A stretch of DNA of 64,000 nucleotides from contig NZ_KQ948464.1 in assembly GCF_001514115.1 (NCBI RefSeq), forward strand, positions 1-64,000, given 5' to 3'. Source of the DNA: Streptomyces olivochromogenes (GTDB lineage Bacteria; Actinomycetota; Actinomycetes; Streptomycetales; Streptomycetaceae). The notes beneath the pieces were generated by a model. It was not told where the DNA came from and searched no databases. It saw only the letters and a list, made by a program, of their open reading frames with translations. A program made the translations under genes and the position numbers. Positions 19,205 to 27,178 of the stretch are shown here, piece by piece. How positions within the stretch are numbered: the stretch's first letter is position 1; each line of letters begins with the position of its first letter.

Positions 19205-19468
19205 TCAGACGGCGGCCTTCTTCAGCCTTCGGCGCTCGCGCTCGGACAGACCGCCCCAGATGCCGAACCGCTCGTCGTTGGCGAGCGCGTACTCCAGGCA
19301 CTCGGAGCGGACCTCACAGGCGAGACAGACCTTCTTGGCCTCGCGGGTGGAGCCGCCCTTCTCGGGGAAGAAGGACTCGGGGTCGGTCTGGGCGCACAGC
19401 GCGCGCTCCTGCCAGCCGAGTTCCTCGTCCGCGTCGTCGACCAGCAGTTGCTGCACCAGCTCGGTCAT
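19205..19468 (-). CDS. whiB: WhiB, developmental iron-sulfur transcription factor
   Basis: 87 aa. Four cysteines at 25, 48, 51 and 57 bind a [4Fe-4S] cluster, followed by the GIWGG turn (69-73) and the basic C terminus SERERRRLKKAAV that contacts DNA. The length and sequence match my memory of S. coelicolor WhiB, which works with WhiA to drive the switch from aerial growth to sporulation septation. WhiB-type proteins also bind the HrdB sigma factor. It stands alone, leftward, with a promoter about 70 bases upstream and GAGGGG before the ATG. Divergent from the cysteine leader/CDO unit. Confidence 0.96.
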   Translation of the reverse strand: MTELVQQLLVDDADEELGWQERALCAQTDPESFFPEKGGSTREAKKVCLACEVRSECLEYALANDERFGIWGGLSERERRRLKKAAV

Positions 19469-19541
19469 GTGCGCCCCTCGTCTGTCTTTCGCGTCCCCGT
19501 GATGCTGCCGTTACCGATTTCGGCTGAACGACACGAGTGAA

Positions 19542-19571
19542 ATTACAAGTGTGCCGATCCGGGCCAGTCAA
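19542..19571 (-). promoter_or_regulatory. whiB promoter
   Basis: On the minus strand TTGACT (19566-19571) and TGTAAT (19542-19547) are spaced by 18 bases, predicting transcription start near 19535 and a leader of about 66 bases. A GACAC motif, as recognised by WhiA/WhiB in the literature, lies at 19530-19534 beside the predicted start; five bases is too short to be strong evidence. Confidence 0.65.
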
Positions 19572-19888
19572 GCCGAGATCTGCTATTGGGCCCCTTATTC
19601 ACTCTGCGGAACCAAGGCTATGCGGAAAGTGTTCAAATCGGCATAAACCCTGACAGCCTCAAAGGGCCCGCCCGGACTTCCGACCCGCCACTGGGAAGGA
19701 CGCCCAGAAGTTCGATCTCGTTCCGACGCGGACTCCGAAGCGAACCTGATCACATTTGGATCACGGGATCGCATCGAGGTTTGTGCGCCCGGTTGTGCGC
19801 CATGTGTCCGGGGTGGCCCCAGAGCAAACCTTTCGCCACACAGATGAACCGGATGAGGTGAAACATTTCCCACATAGCGGACATGAAG
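19572..19888. other. AT-richer intergenic DNA between whiB and the CDO leader
   Basis: About 317 bases without a supported gene. Base composition is clearly lower in GC than the flanking coding DNA, as expected for regulatory DNA of a developmentally controlled gene. Several short direct and inverted motifs are present (for example ATCACATTTGGATCACG near 19749-19765), which could be regulator sites, but none can be assigned. Confidence 0.5.
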
Positions 19889-19917
19889 TTGACAGTCGAG
19901 GTGTGAACCGATGTCCT
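19889..19917 (+). promoter_or_regulatory. Promoter of the cysteine-rich leader and CDO gene
   Basis: A perfect -35 TTGACA lies at 19889-19894. With 17-base spacing the -10 would be TGTCCT (19912-19917, a weak match). Transcription would then begin at about 19924, at or next to the leader's ATG codons (19919 and 19925), so the leader peptide is probably translated from a leaderless or nearly leaderless mRNA. Confidence 0.5.
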
Positions 19918-19918
19918 T

Positions 19919-20020
19919 ATGGGCATGCTCGCGAACTTGGCGCTCACCTCGACCCGCACCGCCGGGTCCCACGGTGCTGCCCGCGCTCGCTGTAGCTGTT
20001 GTTGCTGTCCCAGCTGTTGA
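19919..20020 (+). CDS. Cysteine-rich leader peptide upstream of cysteine dioxygenase
   Basis: 33 codons (31 if started at the second ATG, 19925): it begins MGMLANLALTSTRT and ends RCSCCCCPSC followed by TGA. Six of the last nine residues are cysteine, including four in a row (TGT TGT TGC TGT), which is exceptional in any proteome. No Shine-Dalgarno precedes it, and a TTGACA -35 suggests a leaderless message. The stop is 154 bases before the CDO start, and the region between folds into hairpins. Mycobacteria are known to use leaderless polycysteine ORFs as cysteine-responsive attenuators; this has the same form. Function in this organism is inference. Confidence 0.75.
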   Translation: MGMLANLALTSTRTAGSHGAARARCSCCCCPSC

Positions 20021-20039
20021 GCCGTACCGCGCTCCGGCT

Positions 20040-20126
20040 GCCTCGCCGCCACTGAGGCGAATCCCCGCCCCGCTTCCGGGACGATCGCCCGTACCAGGGC
20101 ACCCTCCCCGTCCGCGACCCGGACGG
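20040..20126 (+). promoter_or_regulatory. Candidate attenuator hairpins between leader and CDO
   Basis: Two pairings are visible after the leader stop. GCCTC (20040-20044) can pair with GAGGC (20054-20058), and TCGCC (20043-20047) with GGCGA (20056-20060), which are mutually exclusive. CCGTCCG (20108-20114) pairs perfectly with CGGACGG (20120-20126) around 5 bases. No U tract follows, so any control may be translational or Rho-dependent. Confidence 0.4.
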
Positions 20127-20174
20127 AAACGGCCCCGCGACACCCCAGCTCTCCGCCGAGGAACCACCGCACCC

Positions 20175-20666
20175 ATGAACAGCGACAGCGACCTCCAGAT
20201 CGCCGGCGACATCCTCGAAGTACCGCACCTGCTCCAGCCGCCGCGCGAGCACCCCTCAACCGTGTCCGAGTTCGTCGGCCTGGCCCGCTCCATCGCCGCC
20301 GACCGCTCCCAGTGGGAGCACCTCGTCCAGTACGACGCGACCTCCCGCTGGTACCACCGGCTGCGCACCGGCCCCGGCTACGAGGTGTGGCTGCTGTCCT
20401 GGGTGCCCGGACAGGGCAGCGGACTCCACGACCACGGGCGCTCCTCCGGCGTACTCACCGTCCTGGAGGGCGCGTTGACCGAGCGCACGGAGCGCGACAC
20501 CCGCGCGTTGGGGGCAGGATCCCAGCGGGTGTTCGCGCCGGGGTACATCCACGAGGTCGTGAACGACTCCCTGGAACCGGCCGTGAGCCTGCACGTTTAC
20601 TACCCGGGTCTTACCGAGATGCCGATGCATTCGGCCCAGTGCGCCCCCGCCGTCGTCACGGCCTGA
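20175..20666 (+). CDS. Cysteine dioxygenase family protein
   Basis: 163 aa cupin. Oxidises cysteine to cysteine sulfinate with a non-heme iron; iron ligands are likely His85 and His87 (GLHDHGRSSG) with His126 (APGYIHEVVN). His140 in SLHVYYPG is also conserved, as is the second cupin motif. The length is close to bacterial CDOs. The frame is open without stops up to 19911, giving an 88-residue extension of Pro/Arg-rich sequence with no family match; ATG 20175, preceded by GAGGAA, starts the conserved part. It shares its transcript with the cysteine-rich leader, so its supply is probably tied to cysteine level. Confidence 0.92.
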   Translation: MNSDSDLQIAGDILEVPHLLQPPREHPSTVSEFVGLARSIAADRSQWEHLVQYDATSRWYHRLRTGPGYEVWLLSWVPGQGSGLHDHGRSSGVLTVLEGALTERTERDTRALGAGSQRVFAPGYIHEVVNDSLEPAVSLHVYYPGLTEMPMHSAQCAPAVVTA

Positions 20667-20728
20667 GGGCGCCCGCGGTCTCGTAACCGCCTCACGCGTT
20701 GTCGTACCCGCCTGCCAGACTGAACCCC

Positions 20729-21688
20729 ATGCGCATTGTGGTTCTGGCAGGCGGTATCGGTGGTGCCCGGTTCCTGCGTGGTCTCCAGCGGGCCGTGCCG
20801 GACGCGGACATCACGGTCATCGGCAACACCGGCGACGACATCCATCTCTTCGGCCTGAAGGTCTGCCCGGACCTCGACACGGTGATGTACACGCTCGGCG
20901 GCGGCATCAACGAGGAACAGGGCTGGGGCCGGACCGACGAGACCTTCCACCTCAAGGAGGAGCTCGCGGCCTACGGGGTCGGGCCCGAGTGGTTCGGGCT
21001 CGGCGACCGCGACTTCGCGACGCACATCGTGCGGACGCAGATGCTGAGCGCGGGCTATCCGCTCAGCGCGGTCACGGAAGCCCTGTGCGACCGCTGGAAA
21101 CCGGGCGTCCGGCTGATTCCCATGTCCGACGACCGCGTGGAGACCCATGTCGCCGTCGAGATCGACGGGCAGCGCAAGGTGATCCACTTCCAGGAGTACT
21201 GGGTGCGGCTGCGGGCATCCGTGCCGGCCGAGGCCGTGGTGCCGGTCGGCGCCGAGCAGGCCAAGCCCGCACCGGGTGTCCTGGAAGCCCTCGCGGAGGC
21301 GGACGTCATCCTCTTCCCGCCGTCCAACCCGGTCGTGTCCATCGGCACGATCCTCGCCGTGCCCGGCATCCGGGAGGCCATCGCCGACGCGGGCGTGCCC
21401 GTCGTGGGCCTCTCCCCCATCATCAGCGACGCGCCGGTGCGGGGCATGGCCGACAAGGTGCTGGCGGCGGTCGGCGTCGAGTCCACGGCCACGGCGGTCG
21501 CCGAGCACTACGGCTCGGGGCTCCTCGACGGCTGGCTCGTCGACACGGTGGACGCGTCCGCGGTGGAGCGGGTCGAGGCGGCCGGGATCCGGTGCCGGGC
21601 CGTGCCGCTGATGATGTCCGACCTGGACACCGCGGCGCAGATGGCACGCGAGGCGCTGACGCTGGCGGAGGAGGTGCGGGAGTCATGA
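20729..21688 (+). CDS. cofD: 2-phospho-L-lactate (phosphoenolpyruvyl) transferase of coenzyme F420 synthesis
   Basis: 319 aa; also called FbiA. It joins the lactyl/enolpyruvyl-phospho-guanosine donor to the deazaflavin Fo to give F420-0 or its dehydro form. N-terminal nucleotide-binding loop MRIVVLAGGIGGARFLRGL, then VIGNTGDDIHLFGLKVCPDLDTVMYTLGG, and PSNPVVSIGTIL further on, all characteristic. ATG 20729 is chosen because it starts the conserved strand. No clear ribosome site precedes it, so it may be read from a leaderless or short transcript. The stop overlaps the fbiB start (ATGA), as usual for this pair. Confidence 0.95.
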   Translation: MRIVVLAGGIGGARFLRGLQRAVPDADITVIGNTGDDIHLFGLKVCPDLDTVMYTLGGGINEEQGWGRTDETFHLKEELAAYGVGPEWFGLGDRDFATHIVRTQMLSAGYPLSAVTEALCDRWKPGVRLIPMSDDRVETHVAVEIDGQRKVIHFQEYWVRLRASVPAEAVVPVGAEQAKPAPGVLEALAEADVILFPPSNPVVSIGTILAVPGIREAIADAGVPVVGLSPIISDAPVRGMADKVLAAVGVESTATAVAEHYGSGLLDGWLVDTVDASAVERVEAAGIRCRAVPLMMSDLDTAAQMAREALTLAEEVRES

Positions 21689-23112
21689 GCGGACGACTCT
21701 CTCCGGCTTCGCCGGAACAAGCTCCTGCTTCTCCGGAACAAGGTCCTGAAGACGTTCCCGAACACGGTCCCGGGCAAGGGCGCGCGGGCGACCGGGAGGC
21801 GGACGCCTCCGTCGCCCCTCCCGGTTACCGGGTCTGGGCACTGCCCGGGCTCCCCGAGGTCCGACAGGGTGACGACCTCGGCAAGTTGATCGCCGTCGCC
21901 GAGCCCGGGCTGGTCGACGGGGACGTTCTCCTCGTCACCTCGAAGATCGTCTCCAAGGCCGAGGGGCGCCTGGTCGAGGCCGCCGACCGGGAGGCCGCCA
22001 TCGACGCCGAGACCGTACGGGTCGTGGCGCGCCGCGGGGCCCTGCGGATCGTCGAGAACCGGCAGGGGCTCGTGATGGCCGCCGCCGGGGTCGACGCCTC
22101 CAACACCCCGGCCGGCACCGTCCTGTTGCTGCCCGAGGACCCCGACGCGTCCGCGCGGGCCATCCGGGACGAGCTGCGCGACACCCTCGGGGTCGACATC
22201 GGCGTCGTGATCACCGACACGTTCGGGCGGCCTTGGCGCACCGGGCTCACCGATGTCGCCATCGGCGCCGCGGGCGTACGGGTGCTGGACGACCTGCGCG
22301 GCGGCACCGACGCGCACGGCAATCCGCTGAGCGCCACCGTCGTCGCCACCGCCGACGAGCTCGCCGCCGCCGGTGACCTGGTCAAGGGCAAGGCCTCCGG
22401 GCTGCCCGTCGCCGTCGTGCGCGGGCTGCCCCACGTGGTGGCCGAGGACGACGGGGAGGGGACGCGGGCGATGGTGCGGGGCGCGCGCGACGACATGTTC
22501 CGGCTCGGCACGTCGGAGGCCGTACGGGAGGCCGTGACCCAGCGGCGTACCGTACGGGCCTTCACCGACGAGCCGGTGGATCCGGGCGCCGTGCGGCGGG
22601 CCGTGGCCGCGGCGGTCACCGCTCCCGCGCCGCATCACACCACTCCCTGGCGGTTCGTGCTCCTGGAGTCCGAGGAGTCGCGCACGCTGCTGCTCGACGC
22701 CATGCGGGACGCGTGGATCGCGGATCTGCGGCGGGACGGGAAGAGCGAGGAGTCGATCGCCAAGCGGGTGCGGCGCGGTGATGTGCTGCGCAACGCTCCG
22801 TACCTCGTGGTGCCGTGTCTCGTCATGGACGGGTCGCACACGTACGGCGATCCGCGGCGGGACGGGGCCGAGCGGGAGATGTTCGTGGTCGCCGTCGGCG
22901 CGGGGGTGCAGAACTTCCTCGTCGCGCTCGCCGGGGAGCGGCTCGGGTCCGCGTGGGTGTCGTCGACGATGTTCTGCCGGGATGTCGTACGGGACGTGCT
23001 GGAGCTGCCGGAGGGGTGGGATCCGATGGGGGCCGTGGCGGTCGGACACGCGGCGGAGGAGCCGCGGGCTCGGCCCGAGCGGGATGCCGGGGCGTTCGTC
23101 GAGGTGCGGTGA
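21685..23112 (+). CDS. fbiB: FbiB: F420-0:gamma-glutamyl ligase fused to nitroreductase domain
   Basis: 475 aa. Residues about 45-270 are the CofE ligase that adds glutamates to F420-0 (VLLVTSKIVSKAEGR, GVVITDTFGRPWRTG). Residues about 285-470 are an FMN-binding nitroreductase-type domain (RRTVRAFTDEPVDPGAVRRAV and GERLGSAWVSSTMF), which in mycobacteria reduces dehydro-F420. The first 40 residues form a Pro/Glu-rich linker with a repeated SPEQ pattern, longer than the minimal enzyme and probably disordered. The ATG overlaps the cofD stop by 4 bases. F420 serves many redox enzymes in streptomycetes. Confidence 0.95.
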   Translation: MSGRLSPASPEQAPASPEQGPEDVPEHGPGQGRAGDREADASVAPPGYRVWALPGLPEVRQGDDLGKLIAVAEPGLVDGDVLLVTSKIVSKAEGRLVEAADREAAIDAETVRVVARRGALRIVENRQGLVMAAAGVDASNTPAGTVLLLPEDPDASARAIRDELRDTLGVDIGVVITDTFGRPWRTGLTDVAIGAAGVRVLDDLRGGTDAHGNPLSATVVATADELAAAGDLVKGKASGLPVAVVRGLPHVVAEDDGEGTRAMVRGARDDMFRLGTSEAVREAVTQRRTVRAFTDEPVDPGAVRRAVAAAVTAPAPHHTTPWRFVLLESEESRTLLLDAMRDAWIADLRRDGKSEESIAKRVRRGDVLRNAPYLVVPCLVMDGSHTYGDPRRDGAEREMFVVAVGAGVQNFLVALAGERLGSAWVSSTMFCRDVVRDVLELPEGWDPMGAVAVGHAAEEPRARPERDAGAFVEVR

Positions 23113-23196
23113 GAGTGGTGTGCGTCGAGAGTCGGGTGTTCGGGGAGGGTGAACGCCTACTCTCGTAGGGCACCCCGAGCTTCCTAGGACCTTTTC

Positions 23197-24210
23197 GTGG
23201 CTGGACGTTTCGCTCCTCGGCCGACGCGTACGACGGTGCGCGGCGGGCATGTCGCCGTGCCCGCGGATGCCTCCGGCGGGGTGCCTCGACAGGCGGTCAC
23301 ACCTGGGCGTACACGCACCTGGACGCCGCCCTGGCCGGTCGATCTCGGGCTCGTGCTCGGGCCGCTGCGCCGTGGACCCGGCGATCCGACCTTCCGTGCG
23401 ACGCCGGACGGGGCCGTGTGGCGGACCAGCCGGACGCCCGCCGGGGCCGGGACGCTGCGGGTCTCGGCGCGGGACGGGGTGGTGCGGGGCGAGGCGTGGG
23501 GGCCGGGGAGCGAATGGCTGCTCGAACAGCTCCCCGAGATGCTCGGCGCGGCCGACGATCCCGACGCCTTCGAGCCTCGTCATCGGCTGGTCGCCGTCAC
23601 GCGGCATCGGCGGCCGGGGTTGCGGCTGACGCGTACCGGGCTGGTGCTGGAGTCGCTCATTCCGTCCGTTCTGGAGCAGAAGGTCACGGCGGACGAGGCG
23701 TATCGGGCGTGGCGGTTGCTCGTACGGAAGTTCGGGGAGCCTGCGCCGGGGCCCGCGCCGGAGCGGATGGCCGTCATGCCGGCGCCGCGGACGTGGGCGC
23801 TGATTCCCTCCTGGGAGTGGCATCGGGCCGGGGTCGACAACAAGCGGGCGTCGACGATTCTGCGGGCCGTTCGGGTGGCGGGGCGGCTCGAGGAGGCGGT
23901 GGGGATGGAGCCGGGGGCTGCGCAGGCTCGGCTGGAGTTGGTGTCCGGGATCGGGCCGTGGACCTCGGCGGAGACCGTGCAGCGGAGTCATGGTGCGGCG
24001 GATTCGGTGACCGTGGGGGATCTTCATCTGCCGGGGATCGTGGGGTATGCGCTGGCGGGGGATCGGGATGCGGACGACTCCGTGATGCTTGCGCTGCTGG
24101 AGCCGTATGCCGGGCAGCGGCATCGGGCGGCTCGGTTGATTCTGTTGTCGGGGCGGGCGCCTGCGCGGCGGGTTCCGCGGATGCCGCGGGGGGACATCGG
24201 GCGGCTGTAG
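23197..24210 (+). CDS. DNA-3-methyladenine glycosylase II (AlkA-like, HhH-GPD)
   Basis: 337 aa. Base-excision repair enzyme that removes alkylated bases. The N-terminal half is an AlkA_N-like beta domain; the middle has VLEQKVTADEAYRAW, and the helix-hairpin-helix motif LELVSGIGPWTSAET with the catalytic Asp in DSVTVGDLHLPG. GTG start at 23197 with AGGA upstream. The gene uses more G-ending codons and its 3' half is unusually rich in GGG/CGG, but this is within streptomycete range. It follows fbiB by 84 bases and is convergent with manC across the second composite repeat. Confidence 0.9.
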   Translation: MAGRFAPRPTRTTVRGGHVAVPADASGGVPRQAVTPGRTRTWTPPWPVDLGLVLGPLRRGPGDPTFRATPDGAVWRTSRTPAGAGTLRVSARDGVVRGEAWGPGSEWLLEQLPEMLGAADDPDAFEPRHRLVAVTRHRRPGLRLTRTGLVLESLIPSVLEQKVTADEAYRAWRLLVRKFGEPAPGPAPERMAVMPAPRTWALIPSWEWHRAGVDNKRASTILRAVRVAGRLEEAVGMEPGAAQARLELVSGIGPWTSAETVQRSHGAADSVTVGDLHLPGIVGYALAGDRDADDSVMLALLEPYAGQRHRAARLILLSGRAPARRVPRMPRGDIGRL

Positions 24211-24237
24211 TCGTCCCGGGTGCGGGCCGGAAGTCTC

Positions 24238-24490
24238 TCGCCCCCGCCGCCCCTACCCGTCCCATCCCCAGGGGCTCCGCCCCCAGACCCCCGCCAGGGG
24301 CGCTGCGCCCCCTGGACCCCCGCACGGCCTGAACGGCCTCGTCCTCAAACGCCGGACGGGCTGAAGATGCGGGCCGGGGCAAGAGAGCCACGACCTCCCG
24401 CCCCGCCCCGGAACGCCGGTCGGCCCAAGGCTTCTAGGGGCGCGGGGAACTGCGCGACCAGCCCCCACGCACCCGCAGCCGAACACACCC
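24238..24490. repeat. Composite dispersed intergenic repeat (copy 2)
   Basis: Almost the whole 302-base gap between the glycosylase and manC stops is repeat DNA shared with 8862-9255: CGCCCCCGCCGCCCCTACCC (24240), CCAGGGGCTCCGCCCC and its inverted partner CAGGGGCGCTGCGCCCCCTG, CGTCCTCAAACGCCGGACGG at 24340, and GGGGCGCGGGGAACTGCGCG at 24437 through ACCCGCAGCCGAAC at 24485. The order of modules is the same as in copy 1. Confidence 0.8.
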
Positions 24491-24512
24491 ACTCGCAGCC
24501 GGTCTGGGCGGT

Positions 24513-25595
24513 CTACTGGTCCGACGAGAAGCGGAGCGCCCCCGCTGGGATCTTGGCGTCACACCAGACTCTTACGCCCTCGCGGAGTTCGTTGTCGGGG
24601 CCGACCACCGCGCCGTCGCCGATGACCGCCCCGGAGAGGACGGTGCGTTCGCCGATGTGGGCGCGGGCGCCGATGAGGGAGTCGGTGATGACGGCGCCGG
24701 GTTCGACGACCGCGCCGGACAGGATCGTGCTGCCCGTGATGCGGGCGCCCTCGCCGATGTGTGCGCCGTCGCCGACGACCGTGCCGCCGGTCAGCTTGGC
24801 GTCGGGGGCGACCCTGGCCGTGGGCAGGACGAGACGGTCCCCGCAGCGGCCCGGGACCGCCGGGGAGGGCGCGCGGCCCAGGACGAGGTCCGCGGAGCCG
24901 CGTACGAAGGCCTGGGGGGTGCCCAGGTCGAGCCAGTAGGTCGAGTCGACCATGCCCTGGAGGTGGGCTCCGGTGGCCAGGAGGTCGGGGAAGGTCTCGC
25001 GTTCCACCGAGACCGGGCGGCCGGCGGGGATCGTGTCGATGACCGAGCGGCGGAAGACGTACGCCCCGGCGTTGATCTGGTCGGTGACGATTTCCTCGGG
25101 GGTCTGGGGCTTCTCCAGGAAGGCGGTCACGCGGCCTGTGGCGTCCGTGGGGACCAGACCGTACGCCCGCGGGTCCTCGACGCGGGTGAGGTGGAGGCAG
25201 ACGTCCGCGCCGGTCGTCTCGTGGGTCGCCACCAGGGCCCTGATGTCCAGGCCCGTCAGGATGTCGCCGTTGAAGATCAGGACCGGCTCGTCGGGGCCGG
25301 AGTGCAGGCGCGCGGCCACGTTGCGGATCGCGCCGCCCGTCCCGAGGGGCTCCTCCTCGGTGACGTACTCGATGTGGAGGCCCAGCGCGGAACCGTCGCC
25401 GAAGTACGGCTCGAAGACCTCGGCCAGGTAGGAGGTCGCCAGGACGATGTGCTCGACGCCCGCCGCTCTCGCCCGCGCCAGCTGGTGGGTGAGGAACGGG
25501 ACCCCGGCCGCCGGAACCATCGGCTTGGGGGTGTTCACCGTGAGCGGGCGCAGTCGGGTGCCTTTGCCCCCGACCAGGAGGATCGCTTCTGTCAC
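24513..25595 (-). CDS. manC: Mannose-1-phosphate guanylyltransferase-type nucleotidyltransferase
   Basis: 360 aa. The N-terminal GT-A pyrophosphorylase domain starts ILLVGGKGTRLRPLT with KPMVPAAG; substrate contacts FNGDILTG and LEKPQTP. The C-terminal third is a left-handed beta-helix of hexapeptide repeats (VVGDGAHIGEGARITG, VIGDGAVVGPDNEL), as in eukaryotic-type GDP-mannose pyrophosphorylases. Reaction: mannose-1-phosphate + GTP to GDP-mannose. GTG at 25593-25595 starts the conserved strand although the frame is open further. With manA and manB the window covers GDP-mannose synthesis. It could instead be a glucose-1-phosphate enzyme, but ManC is the better fit. Confidence 0.88.
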   Translation of the reverse strand: MTEAILLVGGKGTRLRPLTVNTPKPMVPAAGVPFLTHQLARARAAGVEHIVLATSYLAEVFEPYFGDGSALGLHIEYVTEEEPLGTGGAIRNVAARLHSGPDEPVLIFNGDILTGLDIRALVATHETTGADVCLHLTRVEDPRAYGLVPTDATGRVTAFLEKPQTPEEIVTDQINAGAYVFRRSVIDTIPAGRPVSVERETFPDLLATGAHLQGMVDSTYWLDLGTPQAFVRGSADLVLGRAPSPAVPGRCGDRLVLPTARVAPDAKLTGGTVVGDGAHIGEGARITGSTILSGAVVEPGAVITDSLIGARAHIGERTVLSGAVIGDGAVVGPDNELREGVRVWCDAKIPAGALRFSSDQ

Positions 25596-25714
25596 CTGTC
25601 GTCTCTGCTTCCTGCCGGGACCGGCCGAAGGGTGGTTCGGCCGGCCAGTGTATGCAGTCCGTAGTAAGGGGCCGTCGACGGCAGTGGCGTTTCCTCGATG
25701 GCTCCGCGCAGACC

Positions 25715-27049
25715 TCAGCGGCCCTGGTAGCGGGCCGCGGCCGTTCTGGCCGAGCCGAGTTTGCCGTACAGAAGCCTCCCCGGGCACTCCGTGGCGAACC
25801 CGTCCCGATGGCCGGAGATCACGTTCAGTCGTACGTTCTTACCTTTTCGGTAGAGATTGCCACCGCCGGACTTCAGGTATGTCTTGCCGCGCGGATCGGC
25901 TCCGGAGAGACCGAGCTTCCATGCCGTGAGCCGCGCGATGGCGGTCACCGCGGCGGCGGCCGGCTTGGTGTTGCCGAAGCTGCCGAGGACCGCGATCCCC
26001 ATGCTGTCGCTGTTGAAACCGCGGGTATGGGCGCCCATGACGGGCTTCGCCACACCCCCGGCGCGGCCTTCGTAGATGTTTCCGCACTTGTCGACGAGGA
26101 AGTTGTAGCCGATGTCGCGCCAGCCGCTGCTCACCACGTGGTAGCGATAGATACTGCGGATGACCGAAGGGGCCTGGGAGCAGCGGTAGTTGTTGCCCGA
26201 GGCCGTGTGGTGCACGAAGGCGGCCTTCACCTTTTTGGTGTACACGAAACCGCGCTCGCGCAGGCTCTCGTTCGCGCCCCAGCCGCGCCGGGTGACGATG
26301 CGCGGGCGTTCACCGATGTACGGCTTCACGAGCGGGGCGCCCTCGCGGAGGGCCGGGGCCTCGCGCTCGGTCTCGGCCCTGGACAGTGCCGGGATCTCCG
26401 AGGCGCCGAACGGGGCGAGGTCGGCGTTGCTTGCGAAGGTGGCGTACGTCTCGGCGCTCTCCGCGCCCGCGCTCCCGTCGCCCGCCGGCGCGCCCCGGGG
26501 CGCGGGTTCCGCGCCGGGGTCGACGAGTTCGAGGTGCATGCCTCTGGGGAGCGGCGACTCGCCGGCTGCCGTGGCTCTTTCGTCCACCTGCGCCTGGACG
26601 CGGACCTCGACCCCGTCCGAGTCGCCCACCCACAGGGGCGCCGTGGAGCCGCGCACCCGGCCCGAGTCGCCCTCGGCGGTGTCCGGGTCGGCCGCGTGCT
26701 CGTGGTTGTGGGTCTCGATGTCCTGCCAGCCGGACCAGCGGTCGACTCCGGCGGCGCGGGTACGGACCTGGACTCGGCCGTGCAGTTCGGTGTCGGGGTC
26801 GTCCCAGACGACCCCGACCAGTGAGAACGTCCGTACGCTCCGCCTGGTGAGGCCCTGTTCGGGCGCGTCGGGTCCGAGCGAGCGGTCGCCCGAGAGCGGG
26901 ACCAGGGGGAGGGACTGGGTGCTGCCCGACACGGCGGGCTCGCTCCTCGCCGCCTGGGGTCGGGCCTGTGCCGGTGCGGACAGGGCCAGCGGAAGGGTGA
27001 GTGCGGCCGCGCAGGTGACGCCGACCGAGGAAGCAAGGATTCCATGCAT
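25715..27049 (-). CDS. Secreted PGRP-type N-acetylmuramoyl-L-alanine amidase
   Basis: 444 aa. An N-terminal signal peptide (MHGILASSVGVTCAAALTLP...ALSAPAQA) is followed by a beta-rich region and linker (about 35-230) and a peptidoglycan-recognition/amidase_2 domain (about 245-444). Zinc and catalytic residues are visible in KAAFVHHTASGNNY, YRYHVVSSGWRDIGYNFLVD, and NVISGHRDGFATECPG. It would cleave the amide bond between muramic acid and the stem peptide, outside the cell. Three in-frame ATGs compete (27073, 27067, 27049); 27049 has GGGGG before it. It adjoins envelope genes on both sides. Confidence 0.9.
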   Translation of the reverse strand: MHGILASSVGVTCAAALTLPLALSAPAQARPQAARSEPAVSGSTQSLPLVPLSGDRSLGPDAPEQGLTRRSVRTFSLVGVVWDDPDTELHGRVQVRTRAAGVDRWSGWQDIETHNHEHAADPDTAEGDSGRVRGSTAPLWVGDSDGVEVRVQAQVDERATAAGESPLPRGMHLELVDPGAEPAPRGAPAGDGSAGAESAETYATFASNADLAPFGASEIPALSRAETEREAPALREGAPLVKPYIGERPRIVTRRGWGANESLRERGFVYTKKVKAAFVHHTASGNNYRCSQAPSVIRSIYRYHVVSSGWRDIGYNFLVDKCGNIYEGRAGGVAKPVMGAHTRGFNSDSMGIAVLGSFGNTKPAAAAVTAIARLTAWKLGLSGADPRGKTYLKSGGGNLYRKGKNVRLNVISGHRDGFATECPGRLLYGKLGSARTAAARYQGR

Positions 27050-27178
27050 GCCCCCGATCGTGGACATAGCCATAGATATCTGTCCATTGCGGATTTGACG
27101 GACCGTCGGGTCGCGCTCGGCCGAACCGGTGGCGCGGACGCCGCGTCCCGCCGGACACCCCCGCGTACGCTTGCGCGC

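Noticed and set aside
19911..20174. 88-codon N-terminal extension of cysteine dioxygenase
   Set aside because: Pro/Arg-rich with no cupin homology; the same DNA in another frame encodes the polycysteine leader, and ATG 20175 has its own ribosome site.
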